Shown here: piece after piece, positions 1 through 9,684 of the stretch
Numbering within the stretch: position 1 is the first letter of the stretch
Layout: every line of letters begins with the position of its first letter
DNA from: Vibrio bivalvicida
GTDB lineage: Bacteria; Pseudomonadota; Gammaproteobacteria; Enterobacterales; Vibrionaceae
DNA: 64,000 nucleotides
Direction of reading: 5' to 3'
Assembly: GCF_001399455.2 (NCBI RefSeq)
Contig: NZ_LLEI02000032.1
Coordinates: 124,001-188,000 of the forward strand
Notes under the pieces: model-generated
What the model was told of the DNA's origin: nothing
The model's database searches: none
The model's input: only the letters and a program-made list of their open reading frames with translations
Program-made: the position numbers and the translations under genes

Positions 1-900
1 AGCGAATTTGTGATGCACAAACCATTGTGGTCGTTGTTTGCTTACCTGCTTCTGCTTGGTGCTTCTGGCGGTATCTTTATTGTCCCTTTATACGCTTTAA
101 TGCAGCAGAGAGCGAAAGTGGCCGAACGAGCACAAGTCATTGCTGCACTTAATATTTACAACTCACTGTTTATGGTTGGTAGTGCCGTCTTAGGCATTGT
201 GTGTTTAACCATCATTGAACTCTCTATTCCTCAACTTTTCTTGTTATTGGCGGTGTTAAACCTCTTGGTCGCTGGCTACTTGTTTATGCAAGTCCCTATT
301 TTTGTGGTGCGCTTTTTGACTTGGGTCATCACCCATACAATGTACCGCGTCAGTCATAAAAATACGCAAAACTTACCTGAAAAAAACGGCGCACTGTTAG
401 TCTGCAATCACGTTAGCTATATGGATGCATTACTGTTAAGCGCGGTGTGCCCTAGATTGATTCGCTTTGTAATGGAAGAAAAATACGCCAACTTGCCACC
501 ACTCAAACGATTCTTACAACGCGCTGGGGTCATCCCGATCTCGGCAAACAACCGACGCTCGATCATTAGCGCTTTTAATGAGGTAGAGAAGGCACTATCG
601 GAAGGACACATTGTCTGTATCTTCCCTGAAGGTCACTTAACGTCAGATGGGGAAATGAATCAATTTATGCGTGGTATGGATATTATCCTCAAGCGGAGTC
701 CTGTCCCTGTCATTCCTATCGCATTAAAAGGGCTATGGGGCAGTTACTTTAGCCGCTATAAAGGTGCAGCATGTAAAGGGCTACCGACTCGTTTCAGGTC
801 TAGGCTCGAAATTGAAGTGGGCGAGCCTGTCGCGCCAGAAAGCGCTTCTACAGAAGCGATGCGCAGCAAAGTCGCAGCACTAAGAGGTGATTGGCGTTAG
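1..900 (+). CDS. MFS transporter / PlsC-type acyltransferase fusion (C-terminal part)
   Basis: The reading frame is open from the first base, so the N-terminus lies outside the window; 300 codons are visible. The first ~105 residues are hydrophobic helices resembling the last segments of an MFS transporter. From about residue 120 a glycerophospholipid acyltransferase domain follows, with the HX4D catalytic motif (NHVSYMD) and the FPEG acyl-acceptor motif. Known members of this layout (LplT/Aas-like) are thought to take up lysophospholipid and reacylate it at the inner membrane. The exact substrate here is inference. The family and the partial status are clear. Confidence 0.85.
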   Translation, partial: SEFVMHKPLWSLFAYLLLLGASGGIFIVPLYALMQQRAKVAERAQVIAALNIYNSLFMVGSAVLGIVCLTIIELSIPQLFLLLAVLNLLVAGYLFMQVPIFVVRFLTWVITHTMYRVSHKNTQNLPEKNGALLVCNHVSYMDALLLSAVCPRLIRFVMEEKYANLPPLKRFLQRAGVIPISANNRRSIISAFNEVEKALSEGHIVCIFPEGHLTSDGEMNQFMRGMDIILKRSPVPVIPIALKGLWGSYFSRYKGAACKGLPTRFRSRLEIEVGEPVAPESASTEAMRSKVAALRGDWR

Positions 901-920
901 CCCTAGCACGCAAGAGCCAT

Positions 921-949
921 ACAAGCGTTAAGTTTTTCTTAACGCTTGT
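921..949. terminator. Hairpin after the acyltransferase gene
   Basis: A perfect 12-bp stem (ACAAGCGTTAAG and its complement) with a TTTTT loop lies 20 bp past the stop codon. There is no downstream T-run, so it may be a weak terminator or a transcript-end stabiliser. Confidence 0.45.
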
Positions 950-1032
950 TCAAATCAATCGGCTCTCTTTGTCGCTGTGAGTCAGCTAGAATACTTGCTC
1001 TTGTCTTCCTAACTTTGCTGCCCTCCCAGAAA

Positions 1033-1956
1033 ATGAACAATATCAAAACTCAATTACCATTTTGGCTTGCACTGACTATTTGCTTCACACCATTTGTGAC
1101 GTCCCCTACTGCGTTGGTTATTGGGTTCCTATTAGCGTCACTAGGCTTAGTTCCGACTCAATATAATCTTGCCAAAGTAACCAAGAAACTATTGGCCTAC
1201 TCGATCGTGGGCTTAGGTTTTGGTATACAATTTGAGCAGGCGTTAGCCGTTACCTCTGATGGGATTGGCATCATTATCGCAACGATTGTTGGCACACTGG
1301 TAATTGGCTGGTGGCTAGCGAAAGCACTAGGGTTAAATAGAGAGACGGGATATCTGATTTCATCGGGTACCGCGATCTGCGGCGGTAGTGCTATTGCGGC
1401 AGTCTCTCCGGCAATCAAAGCCAACGACGAGCAAATCGGCTTATCACTTGCTACCGTATTCGTCTTAAACTCTATTGCGCTATTTATCTTCCCTGTGACT
1501 GGTCACGCACTGAATCTTGATCAGCATACTTTCGGTACGTGGGCGGCAATTGCCATTCACGATACATCGTCTGTCGTTGGTGCTGCGTCTGCCTATGGTG
1601 AGGAAGCACTTACCACAGCAACAACACTTAAGTTGGCTCGCGCATTATGGATTATTCCTGTCGCGTTAATTAGCGCGTTTCTGTTTCGCAACGATTCAAA
1701 GAAGATTACGATTCCTTACTTCATTTTATTTTACTGCGTGGCCATTGCCGTCAGTGATTTAATGCCCCAATTTGAAGCCATTTATCAGGGGGTTTTTGAT
1801 ATAGCGAAACGAGCACTAGTGGTATGCTTGTTCTTGATTGGGTGCGGTATTTCCGTTGAGAAGCTAAAGTCTTCCGGACCTAAGCCCCTGATTTTTGGTG
1901 TCACTCTGTGGATTCTAATCTCTACGACATCTTTAGCTTGGATAACCCTCGCTTAA
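1033..1956 (+). CDS. UPF0324 (YeiH-like) inner-membrane protein
   Basis: A 307-residue polytopic protein, about 10 predicted helices, in the YeiH/UPF0324 family of putative anion (sulfate-type) exporters. The conserved glycine-rich segment [13 protein letters not shown] is present at roughly residues 118-130, and [10 protein letters not shown] follows later, as is usual for the family. An upstream in-frame start at 946 would add 29 polar residues and run into the preceding hairpin, so the ATG at 1033 is preferred, although its ribosome binding site is weak. The transported substrate is not established for most members. No operon partner is visible; the 3' end overlaps the end of a small minus-strand gene by 4 bp. 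Confidence 0.8.
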   Translation: MNNIKTQLPFWLALTICFTPFVTSPTALVIGFLLASLGLVPTQYNLAKVTKKLLAYSIVGLGFGIQFEQALAVTSDGIGIIIATIVGTLVIGWWLAKALGLNRETGYLISSGTAICGGSAIAAVSPAIKANDEQIGLSLATVFVLNSIALFIFPVTGHALNLDQHTFGTWAAIAIHDTSSVVGAASAYGEEALTTATTLKLARALWIIPVALISAFLFRNDSKKITIPYFILFYCVAIAVSDLMPQFEAIYQGVFDIAKRALVVCLFLIGCGISVEKLKSSGPKPLIFGVTLWILISTTSLAWITLA

Positions 1957-2129
1957 GCATCTTCAGTTTTACACTGCTGCTTTTTGCGCTTGCTCGTCTT
2001 TAAGTTAAAGACAATGGCCAAAACCAACAAAAACGCAGAGAGCTCAGCTAATGATCTCGCGAGACCTTCACTTTGGATAGCGACAACAATCTGTAATATC
2101 ACGCCTATCACAAGTACTGCCTTAATCAT
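1953..2129 (-). CDS. 58-residue two-helix small membrane protein (hypothetical)
   Basis: This short gene lies in the gap between the UPF0324 gene and menE. The product starts [20 protein letters not shown], has a polar turn with a conserved-looking Arg/Glu pair, then a second hydrophobic stretch ([11 protein letters not shown]), and ends in a basic tail rich in Lys and Gln with one Cys. Two membrane helices with a short loop and positive tail are typical of real small bacterial membrane proteins. A purine-rich AGGG lies about 8-11 bases before the ATG. Its stop overlaps the convergent neighbour by 4 bp. It lies 90 bp downstream of menE on the same strand and could be co-transcribed. No function can be assigned. 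Confidence 0.55.
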   Translation of the reverse strand: MIKAVLVIGVILQIVVAIQSEGLARSLAELSAFLLVLAIVFNLKTSKRKKQQCKTEDA

Positions 2130-2219
2130 CCTTATGCCCTAACCCTTAAATATCTAGAGACATTATGAGTTAGGGTTATAAGAATACTAAATTCATATTT
2201 GGACTATGAAATTGCCAAA

Positions 2220-3587
2220 TTAACTAAGTTGGCCCTCTAGCCACTGCTTTACTTTGTGCCTCGACACTTTTATCCCACTTTGCAACAGTTCTTCCGGCAT
2301 TTTGTAGTAAGCAATTGGCCACTTCAGTTTTGTTAGCGAGCCTTTAAGATACTCTGCGATTTTCTGCTTATCAATCGTATCAGTTGTGGCAATAACGGCG
2401 ATTGGTCTATGGCCAAACTCGCTGTCTTCTATAGGTACAATCACAGATTGATTTATGAATGGAAGTTTGTTCAGGGCCTCTTCGATCTCTTCACAATGGA
2501 TGTTTTCACCACCAGAGATAAACAAATTGTCTGCGCGGCCAATAATCTTCAGTTCCTGATCAAGCATCTCGCCGAGATCTTTACTGTCAAACCAACCGTC
2601 TTCAGTTATTGGAGTGAGTTTTCCTTGAACATAATAGCCAGCAGCTAAAGTTTTACCTCCAATAAAGATCCTTTGCCCTTTCAAGCGTAATTTACGTTTG
2701 GGAAGCAACTCTCCAGCACTGGATTGAGCATCAATGCGTTTTGCTGTAACTGTTGATGCAGCTTCTGTCATTCCGTAACCAAGCCATGTTTCGATGCCAA
2801 GTTTTTCAGCTTGCTTACTAAGCTCCACCGGTACATGACTGCCACCTAGCAATACATGACTAAGCGACAACTTCACTTCATTATCGAGAAGCCTCTTAAG
2901 TTGGGTAGAGACTAAAGAGGCGTGGGTGACTCCCTGAATATCTTCAGCCAATTCCCCTTTGCCCATTTTCAAGCTTGCACCACTGAACAGCCAGCGATAG
3001 ATAATCGCCAATCCAGAGACATGGTACATAGGTAGGCTCAGTAACCAGGTATCTCCTCGTTTAAACTTAAAGCGCTGCAACAAACCTTGAGCGGAAGCCA
3101 AATGCTGCTTAGAGGTATGAGCTACCGCTTTAGGCAAGCCCGTAGAACCAGACGTAAATATGATAGAAGCCAGCGCGTCAGTATTAAAGGAGGCATAATC
3201 AGTTCGGTTGTTTGATAACTTCAGCTCAATATTTTGGTAGTTGTAAAGGTGCGGAATATCACTAGAGAGCCACACTTTAGCCTCACTCGGCTTCGAATAT
3301 AAAGTGCTGAGTTTTTGTTGAAATTCTGTCTCTGTTTGCGGCATGGTGATGGCGCAAATCGCCTCTAGCTCGAGACAGGCCAAATAAACCAAGATGAGTT
3401 CAGGGCTATTTTTGCCAACACAAGTCAATACACTGTCCGTTCCAATACCTTGGCTTGCCAGTGAGTTAGCCACCTGCTCGACCACAGTTGTTAGCTCAGC
3501 CCATGTGTAACTTTCTGAAGGTGTAGACAGAGCAAATAAAGATGGGCTCGATTGAGCCCATTGACGTAGTGGTGATAAGTGACCCAT
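2220..3587 (-). CDS. menE: o-Succinylbenzoate-CoA ligase
   Basis: An adenylate-forming enzyme (ANL superfamily, 455 residues against 451 in E. coli) that activates o-succinylbenzoate with ATP and CoA in menaquinone synthesis. The phosphate-binding motif IIFTSGSTGLPKA is at roughly residues 137-149. GYGMTEAAS, the DSKDLGE hinge region and the ISGGENIHCEEIEEAL segment follow in the usual order. It is the last gene of menFDHBCE: its ATG overlaps the menC stop by one base (TAATG), indicating translational coupling. Confidence 0.95.
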   Translation of the reverse strand: MGHLSPLRQWAQSSPSLFALSTPSESYTWAELTTVVEQVANSLASQGIGTDSVLTCVGKNSPELILVYLACLELEAICAITMPQTETEFQQKLSTLYSKPSEAKVWLSSDIPHLYNYQNIELKLSNNRTDYASFNTDALASIIFTSGSTGLPKAVAHTSKQHLASAQGLLQRFKFKRGDTWLLSLPMYHVSGLAIIYRWLFSGASLKMGKGELAEDIQGVTHASLVSTQLKRLLDNEVKLSLSHVLLGGSHVPVELSKQAEKLGIETWLGYGMTEAASTVTAKRIDAQSSAGELLPKRKLRLKGQRIFIGGKTLAAGYYVQGKLTPITEDGWFDSKDLGEMLDQELKIIGRADNLFISGGENIHCEEIEEALNKLPFINQSVIVPIEDSEFGHRPIAVIATTDTIDKQKIAEYLKGSLTKLKWPIAYYKMPEELLQSGIKVSRHKVKQWLEGQLS

Positions 3588-4573
3588 TACGCCTGCCAGA
3601 TTAAAGCCTGATCAGACAAACGAGCTATTGGAAGGTCACAGCCAGGCCACGCGACTTCTAGTTGCTGAGCAAAGAGGCCGACCGTATCAAGGCCCGGCAC
3701 TTCGTCAGGTAACTGCCAATGAGCCAGTCTTGCTAGCTGAGTTAAGCCTAGGCTCGACTCAATACTCGAACTAATTACCGCCTTTATCCCAAGTGATTTC
3801 GCTTTGTCTATCAACTCGATACTGCGCTCCACTGATCCAATCAAAGTGGGTTTGACCACGATCGCTTTAGCACCGTTGAGGTCTTCTAGCTTAAACTCCT
3901 CTTTGCGGATAGCATGTTGCAGTGTTTCATCCCAAGCTATGGCAATGCCCGTATTAATGGCGAAAGAGAAGCTGTCTCCCGGAGATTGACAAGGCTCTTC
4001 GATAAAAGCAATCCGACCACGTAGCGATGGGGCAATCTTCTTCGCGAATTGCTGCGCTTTCTCTGCTGTCCACGCTCGGTTTGCATCCAAACGCAAGGTC
4101 AAGTCAGGAATCGACTCTAAGAACAGGCTGACCAGCATCCCATCACGAATGGGCTCATATAGGCCAACTTTTATTTTCGCAACCTTATTGCCTGTCATCG
4201 CGTTTAGCTTAGGTAGCAACTCATCTGGATCCCCCGAACACAATGGCGCAGCTTGAAAACAGCCTTGTTGTGGAAGTTGCTTATTCAGCTCTAAGCTAGC
4301 CATTGACAAGCCGAATGCGACAGATGGGTACAGCTCATCAAAATTGAGTGTTTGGCCTTGTTGCCACAACGCCAGTTGCTCGATCAATTGCGAGTAAACA
4401 TCTTCCATTGTCTCAATACTAAAACCAGGTAGGGGCGCAATTTCACCTCGACCAATTTCACCATCAAGAACCAGCTCAACGACAAATCCCTCTCTCTGCT
4501 TGAGCTTTTGTTCACGCAGTATCACGCCACTGTCCATCGGCAATTCATAGCGATACAGTTTGGCTGATCTCAT
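3587..4573 (-). CDS. menC: o-Succinylbenzoate synthase
   Basis: An enolase-superfamily enzyme that dehydrates SHCHC to o-succinylbenzoate. The catalytic set is visible: KxK lysines K133/K135, metal ligands D163, E192 and D215, and K241 (VVKPTLIG), matching E. coli K131/K133, D161/E190/D213 and K235. An upstream in-frame start at 4630 adds 19 unconserved residues. The ATG at 4573 (MRSAKLYRYELPMD) aligns with the family N-terminus and has AAAGGGA upstream, giving 328 residues. A 175-bp gap separates it from menB, so menC-menE may also have its own promoter. Confidence 0.95.
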   Translation of the reverse strand: MRSAKLYRYELPMDSGVILREQKLKQREGFVVELVLDGEIGRGEIAPLPGFSIETMEDVYSQLIEQLALWQQGQTLNFDELYPSVAFGLSMASLELNKQLPQQGCFQAAPLCSGDPDELLPKLNAMTGNKVAKIKVGLYEPIRDGMLVSLFLESIPDLTLRLDANRAWTAEKAQQFAKKIAPSLRGRIAFIEEPCQSPGDSFSFAINTGIAIAWDETLQHAIRKEEFKLEDLNGAKAIVVKPTLIGSVERSIELIDKAKSLGIKAVISSSIESSLGLTQLARLAHWQLPDEVPGLDTVGLFAQQLEVAWPGCDLPIARLSDQALIWQA

Positions 4574-4748
4574 AGCAATATCCCTTTCTTTATTGATATA
4601 AATGTAGCTTGTGTTGGATATTTCACCCATTTGTACGTTGATATCTAAGCTGTAGCCTCAAGAATAAAGAGAGGACGCAGAATATAGAAACCTATATGAG
4701 CACCCTCGAAACAGTCATTGATGCCAACGCGACAATATAAACAACAAA

Positions 4749-5615
4749 TTAAGGGTTACGTGGGAACTTATTAAAGTCAGGACGACGCTTCTCATTAAAC
4801 GCATTACGGCCTTCTTGACCTTCTTCCGTCATGTAGAACATCATGGTTGCGTTACCTGCAAGCTCCTGAAGACCAGCTTGGCCGTCACAGTCGGCATTCA
4901 GCGCCGCTTTTAGACAGCGTAGTGCCATTGGGCTGTGCTGGAGAGTTTCACGGCACCAGCGAACCGTTTCTTTCTCTAGTTCTTCGACGGGAACAGCCGT
5001 GTTAACTAACCCCATATCGAGAGCCTCTTGCGCATCATAGAATCGGCATAAGAACCAGATTTCGCGTGCCTTCTTCTGACCAACAATACGAGCCATGTAA
5101 GAAGCACCCCAGCCACCATCAAATGAGCCTACTTTAGGTCCTGTTTGACCAAATTGTGCGTTTTCAGCCGCGATGGTTAAGTCACACATCATATGTAGAA
5201 CGTGACCACCACCTACAGCCCAACCTGCAACCGAAGCAATCACTGGCTTTGGACATGTACGAATTTGACGCTGGAAATCAAGAACATTTAAGTGGTGGGT
5301 ACCCGAATCATCTTGGTAGCCTCCGTAGTCACCACGAATCTTCTGATCACCGCCAGAACAGAATGCTTTCTCACCTAAACCAGTAAGGATTATGACGCCA
5401 ACCCCTTCATCATAACGCGCGTCTGTCAGCGCATTGATCATTTCTTTGACGGTTTGTGGGCGGAATGCGTTACGAACTTGAGGGCGAGCGATAGTAATCT
5501 TAGCGATTCCATCTTCTGATTTGTGGTACTGAATATCTTCATATTCACCTGTGCAGTCATTCCAGTTAACTGGAGCGTATAGTTCTTCTTCTGAGATACC
5601 GACTGTTTTTGCCAT
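4749..5615 (-). CDS. menB: 1,4-Dihydroxy-2-naphthoyl-CoA synthase
   Basis: A crotonase-superfamily enzyme (288 residues, E. coli 285) that closes the second ring of the naphthoquinone from o-succinylbenzoyl-CoA. Diagnostic segments are the CSGGDQK oxyanion-hole region near residue 91, [16 protein letters not shown], and [17 protein letters not shown] with the conserved catalytic Asp. The C-terminus [16 protein letters not shown] is typical. It follows menH by 41 bp. Confidence 0.96.
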   Translation of the reverse strand: MAKTVGISEEELYAPVNWNDCTGEYEDIQYHKSEDGIAKITIARPQVRNAFRPQTVKEMINALTDARYDEGVGVIILTGLGEKAFCSGGDQKIRGDYGGYQDDSGTHHLNVLDFQRQIRTCPKPVIASVAGWAVGGGHVLHMMCDLTIAAENAQFGQTGPKVGSFDGGWGASYMARIVGQKKAREIWFLCRFYDAQEALDMGLVNTAVPVEELEKETVRWCRETLQHSPMALRCLKAALNADCDGQAGLQELAGNATMMFYMTEEGQEGRNAFNEKRRPDFNKFPRNP

Positions 5616-5656
5616 GGTGATTCCTAGTTTATTTACTTATTGGCTCAACTGACTAC

Positions 5657-6436
5657 CTAGCGAAAAGTATTTAGCTGAGTTTTTACAATCGTTGCGAAAG
5701 CTTGTGGCTGTTCAACATGAACATTGTGCCCTGCCCCCGCAACCTGGCTAAAAGACAAACAGCTTTGTTTGGCCAACTGACTAAACTTATTGTCTCTATC
5801 GCCACATATATAATGAGTCTCGACACCCGACTGTTTCAAAGCATCGAGTAGATAATCTTGTTTAGCGAGCGATGTCGCTTCTAGCATGTTTGCTACCGAT
5901 GAGCCTAGATTAGCACTCCGTTTATCAATCAGTTTTTGTCTTTGCTCATGATTTAGCGAACTAAACACGGGCTGCTGATACCAGTCGCTTAATACCTGTT
6001 CAATAGACTCGTTGCGAAAGCGATTCGCCCACTGGTTATCACTTTGCCATCTTTGCTGCTTCTCTGCTTCACTCTTCAATCCGAAATTGCCGCCTTCGAC
6101 AATAATTGACTGAATATTGAGAGAAGAAAAGTAACCATTAGCAACTCCAGTCATTACAATACGCCCCCCCATCGAGTAGCCAACCAATACTATAGGCTTA
6201 TGTGGCGTCACATAAGTAAGAAGAGTGTCAGATATTTGATCGCAGCAGTGTCTAAAGTTGCAACAAGATTCTAATGCACTGAGTCCATGTCCTGGTAAAT
6301 CTAATGAAATAGTAGGAAAATTGGATAAATAGACTTGAGTAGCTTGCCAATCCGAACCAGAACCGAGCAAACCGTGTAAAAATACAATTACCGGGCCCGC
6401 ATGGTTTAGATTTAAACTTGAATGACTATAAAGCAT
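5657..6436 (-). CDS. menH: SHCHC synthase (alpha/beta hydrolase)
   Basis: Eliminates pyruvate from SEPHCHC to form SHCHC in menaquinone synthesis. It has an alpha/beta-hydrolase fold: [12 protein letters not shown] carries the oxyanion-hole region, GYSMGGR is the nucleophile elbow with the catalytic Ser, CGDRDNKF carries the acidic residue, and [10 protein letters not shown] carries the catalytic His. Length is 259 residues (E. coli 252). Its start overlaps the end of menD by 11 bp, which supports coupled translation and the menH assignment over a generic hydrolase. Confidence 0.93.
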   Translation of the reverse strand: MLYSHSSLNLNHAGPVIVFLHGLLGSGSDWQATQVYLSNFPTISLDLPGHGLSALESCCNFRHCCDQISDTLLTYVTPHKPIVLVGYSMGGRIVMTGVANGYFSSLNIQSIIVEGGNFGLKSEAEKQQRWQSDNQWANRFRNESIEQVLSDWYQQPVFSSLNHEQRQKLIDKRSANLGSSVANMLEATSLAKQDYLLDALKQSGVETHYICGDRDNKFSQLAKQSCLSFSQVAGAGHNVHVEQPQAFATIVKTQLNTFR

Positions 6437-8156
6437 GAACTTGTTGGATAAATTCTTTTAATTGAGATGATGCCTGGTCAGGAGGTGTTTGCACTTCAAC
6501 AAGCAGCGCCCCTTGACCGTCGACTAAATGGTCATTCACTAACTGGTGAAAATGAGCCAAAGTTTCAGGCTTGTTGTAGCCTAGCTTGAACTGTTTTGCT
6601 GCAAACTCAAAATCATAGCCGTGCGGCATTTGATAGAGTGATTGTTTTTGCTGCGCTGGTACAGGTAACAAATCAAAAATTGCACCACCATCGTTATTGG
6701 TCACCACAACCACCACGGGTGTTTTTTCGTGGGTGAGTAGCGCGAGCGAGTTAACATCATAAAGCAAAGAAGTATCACCGATATAAATCACAGTCGGCAC
6801 TTTCTTGGCACGTACAACCCCAGAAGCGGTCGCAATTAATCCATCAATCCCCGATGCCCCGCGATTGCTGTATACAGCATAGCCGTCATGGTTGCTAAAC
6901 ATATCCACCAAGCGCACAAATAGGCTATTGCCTAAAAAAACCTGCGCTTGGTTCGGCAGTTGATTCACGCTTAGCGCCAGCGCAATCTCATCTAATTTCG
7001 AATCGGTATTGAGATGAAGTGCGGCTAAATCGGCTACCTGTTGAGATAACTCAGTAAGCTCATTAGCCCAGCCCGATTCACTGTTCATTAACGGCGGAAA
7101 AGACTCGATACAGGTATGCAACCAAGACTCAATTTCAGCAATATGGTGAGTTTGTATTAAGTGCGCTTGGTTGTTTCTATCTACGCTTGGAGAAAGATAA
7201 TGATACTCAGCACCAAACTGTTCGACCTGTTGAATAAGCCACTGATTCAAACGCTTTGAAACAATCCTTGAGCCGATTTGCAGGATCAACTCGCACTGAT
7301 TGAATCGCCCTGAGCGCAGAGGGTTTTGCAGCCATAAATCATAGTGAGCCCAAGCAGAGTTGACTCCAGACTGAGGATCACACAAGAGAGGCCATCCCAA
7401 TTTTTCGGCTAACTGCTTGGCCAGTCGCGCTTCAATTAGCGTGACACTGCCTAGTACAATCGCCCCTTTCATATCAGCAAAGTCGCTAAAATGTAGCTGT
7501 GGTTTGCCCAAGTTAGAAAACTGTCGTGTATAGGTTGTATTGCCGTTCCACCAGCGAGAAACAGAATCAAGGTAGCCTTGATAGATAGACTTAGCTTGAG
7601 TGCTATACAAAGGCTCTGGGAACGGACAATTGATATGTATCGCTCCCCCCAATCTTGACTGGCTGTGCATCACTTTATCTACCGATGTGAGCAGCCACTT
7701 CAAAGGCGTACTCAAAGCAGGGCTTGGAAGTTCGAGTACTTCGCTGATATGAGAAGAAAAGATCCCTGATTGGTTGATGGCTTGATTGGCACCACAGTCA
7801 ATCAATTCCACTGGTCTGTCTGCAGTTAATACCACCAGTTTTTCACCTGTTAGCTTAGCTTCTGCAATCGCGGGCAATAAGTTTGCTACTGCCGTGCCAG
7901 AAGTCACCACCACGGCCACAGGTTTACAACTGGCTTTCGCCAACCCAAGCGCAAGAAAGCCTAAACCACGTTCATCAAAATGGGTATGCAGATTCAAATG
8001 TGGGTTTTCAGCTGCTTCTAAGGTCAGTGGTGTTGAGCGGGAACCGGGTGCAATACATACGTCAGTCACACCAAAGCGCGATAGCTCTTCAAAAAGGGTT
8101 TGGCACCAGATGCGATTTACAACTGCTTGCTCAATTGAGTATGAACCGCCACTCAT
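6426..8156 (-). CDS. menD: SEPHCHC synthase (ThDP-dependent)
   Basis: A thiamine-diphosphate enzyme (576 residues, E. coli 556) joining isochorismate and the succinic semialdehyde unit from 2-oxoglutarate. The N-terminal domain has [13 protein letters not shown] and [16 protein letters not shown], which includes the conserved Glu. The C-terminal domain holds the ThDP-binding pattern [12 protein letters not shown]...[12 protein letters not shown]. It abuts menF directly (menF stop at 8157, menD ATG at 8156). Confidence 0.95.
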   Translation of the reverse strand: MSGGSYSIEQAVVNRIWCQTLFEELSRFGVTDVCIAPGSRSTPLTLEAAENPHLNLHTHFDERGLGFLALGLAKASCKPVAVVVTSGTAVANLLPAIAEAKLTGEKLVVLTADRPVELIDCGANQAINQSGIFSSHISEVLELPSPALSTPLKWLLTSVDKVMHSQSRLGGAIHINCPFPEPLYSTQAKSIYQGYLDSVSRWWNGNTTYTRQFSNLGKPQLHFSDFADMKGAIVLGSVTLIEARLAKQLAEKLGWPLLCDPQSGVNSAWAHYDLWLQNPLRSGRFNQCELILQIGSRIVSKRLNQWLIQQVEQFGAEYHYLSPSVDRNNQAHLIQTHHIAEIESWLHTCIESFPPLMNSESGWANELTELSQQVADLAALHLNTDSKLDEIALALSVNQLPNQAQVFLGNSLFVRLVDMFSNHDGYAVYSNRGASGIDGLIATASGVVRAKKVPTVIYIGDTSLLYDVNSLALLTHEKTPVVVVVTNNDGGAIFDLLPVPAQQKQSLYQMPHGYDFEFAAKQFKLGYNKPETLAHFHQLVNDHLVDGQGALLVEVQTPPDQASSQLKEFIQQVHAL

Positions 8157-9464
8157 CTACGAAGCTACTCCCAATGGAGGGTTATCTGAAATCAAAGACA
8201 GTAACGTTGACATCTTTTTGTCTAGCTCTTGCCATTCATACTCTGCCACTGAACCAGGAACAATTCCTGCCCCAGCAAAGAGCTGCACTTGATCGTTGAG
8301 TACCAAAGCGCTACGGATAGCAACGCAAAACTCGGCGCGTTGCTGGCTGATGAAACCCATAGAGCCAGCATACCAGCCGCGAGCAAACGGTTCATTTTTC
8401 TGGATAAATGCCATCGACTCTTCACGAGGTAAACCCGCCACGGCGGCTGTGGGTTGTAAAGCGCTAAGTAACTGGACCCCATTGACTCCTTTACGAAGGT
8501 GAGCATGAATGCTGCGCTTTAAATGCTGTACTTTGCGTAAGCGGACTAACCTCGCCTCTTGCTCGACTTCAACATGTTCCGAATGCGGGGTTAAGCGATC
8601 AATAATATCGTCGACAACATATTGGTTTTCATTGAGATTCTTAACGTCATTAGAAAGCCAGTTGGCCAACTCCATATCTTGGCTTGCATTAATACCTCGC
8701 CCTATCGTACCTGCAAGAGCTTCGGTATAAAGTTCTTGCCCTTGGCGAGCATACAGACGCTCTGGCGTAGAGCCCAAAAAGCTGTGTTTCTTATCTAACG
8801 AGAGCAAGAAGTGAAAACTGTGATGATTTTGCAGATAACTCGCTTTCAATAACTGAGATGCACAAAGAGGCCTATCTAGGTTCACCTCGGTTTTACGCGC
8901 TAGTACCACTTTCTTAAATTCATCGTTTTTGATACCAGTTAGCACTTTGTCAACCAACTGTGACCATTGCCCTTTTTCTGGAGTATGTTGAATCGTTTCT
9001 ATATGCGAAGAGACTGGTAGTATCGGCGAGACTTCTAACTGCAGTTTATACAAGCTTGCCAAAGTACGATGCTTTTCGGCATTGAGATTCACCGCCAGTG
9101 ACCACCGCTCATCAAAACGAATTAGCTCAATTTGCGGTAGGAAGAAAAATGAGGACATGCAACGGCGGTTCTTGCCCGTATGACCGTCAAAGGATCGCCC
9201 TCCCCAAATACGCTGGTCTTCGGCCAAAATCGTATAAGCCGGTGCTGGCTCAACAAAAGTATGCAGTTGGCCAAGTGCCACAACCTCTTCTCGGGTATCG
9301 CGCGATTGCCAATAAAACTTGGGGAATAGTGGCTGCGCTTCCAACCAGTCGATAAATGCAAAGTCAGGTTTTTCCTCAAGAACTTGAACCAGACGGTTTA
9401 CACCATCTTCTGCTTCCTTTACGCGTTCGATAAGTTCAGTTACGGCTTGATGAAAGTATGACAA
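8157..9464 (-). CDS. menF: Isochorismate synthase
   Basis: The first committed enzyme of menaquinone synthesis, converting chorismate to isochorismate. It belongs to the chorismate-binding family, with KVVLARKTEV, the LGSTPERLYARQG segment, EALAGTIGRG, ALQPTAAVAGLPRE and the C-terminal GAGIVPGSVAEYEWQELDKK metal-site region. Its 435 residues match the family (E. coli 431). Position at the head of men genes favours MenF over an EntC-like siderophore enzyme, since no ent genes are present. It is divergent from alaA with a 220-bp shared promoter region. Confidence 0.94.
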   Translation of the reverse strand: MSYFHQAVTELIERVKEAEDGVNRLVQVLEEKPDFAFIDWLEAQPLFPKFYWQSRDTREEVVALGQLHTFVEPAPAYTILAEDQRIWGGRSFDGHTGKNRRCMSSFFFLPQIELIRFDERWSLAVNLNAEKHRTLASLYKLQLEVSPILPVSSHIETIQHTPEKGQWSQLVDKVLTGIKNDEFKKVVLARKTEVNLDRPLCASQLLKASYLQNHHSFHFLLSLDKKHSFLGSTPERLYARQGQELYTEALAGTIGRGINASQDMELANWLSNDVKNLNENQYVVDDIIDRLTPHSEHVEVEQEARLVRLRKVQHLKRSIHAHLRKGVNGVQLLSALQPTAAVAGLPREESMAFIQKNEPFARGWYAGSMGFISQQRAEFCVAIRSALVLNDQVQLFAGAGIVPGSVAEYEWQELDKKMSTLLSLISDNPPLGVAS

Positions 9465-9684
9465 ATCAGCCTCGTATGCATGGGGACTATTATTTCATTA
9501 TATGTCGCTACTCTATTTATAGACCTTACTCAAATCAAGGTTGAAACCAATGTTTTGCAAAATCCTGTGATAACGGGCGTGCTACAAGCCTTTAAATGTT
9601 GTTATCTAATCAGATTTTTATTCTAAAGAACCTCTTTTTAAGGTACTTTAATAAAGAAATTAAATAATATTTAGGTTTTAATCA

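Noticed and set aside
2137..2178. Possible terminator after menE (CTAACCC/TTAGGG words)
   Set aside because: The arms are only about 7 bp with a 25-base loop and no T-run on the transcribed strand.
7786..8299. Two overlapping plus-strand frames of 138-168 codons over menD/menF
   Set aside because: Both are shadows of the minus-strand men genes, which have all their motifs intact.
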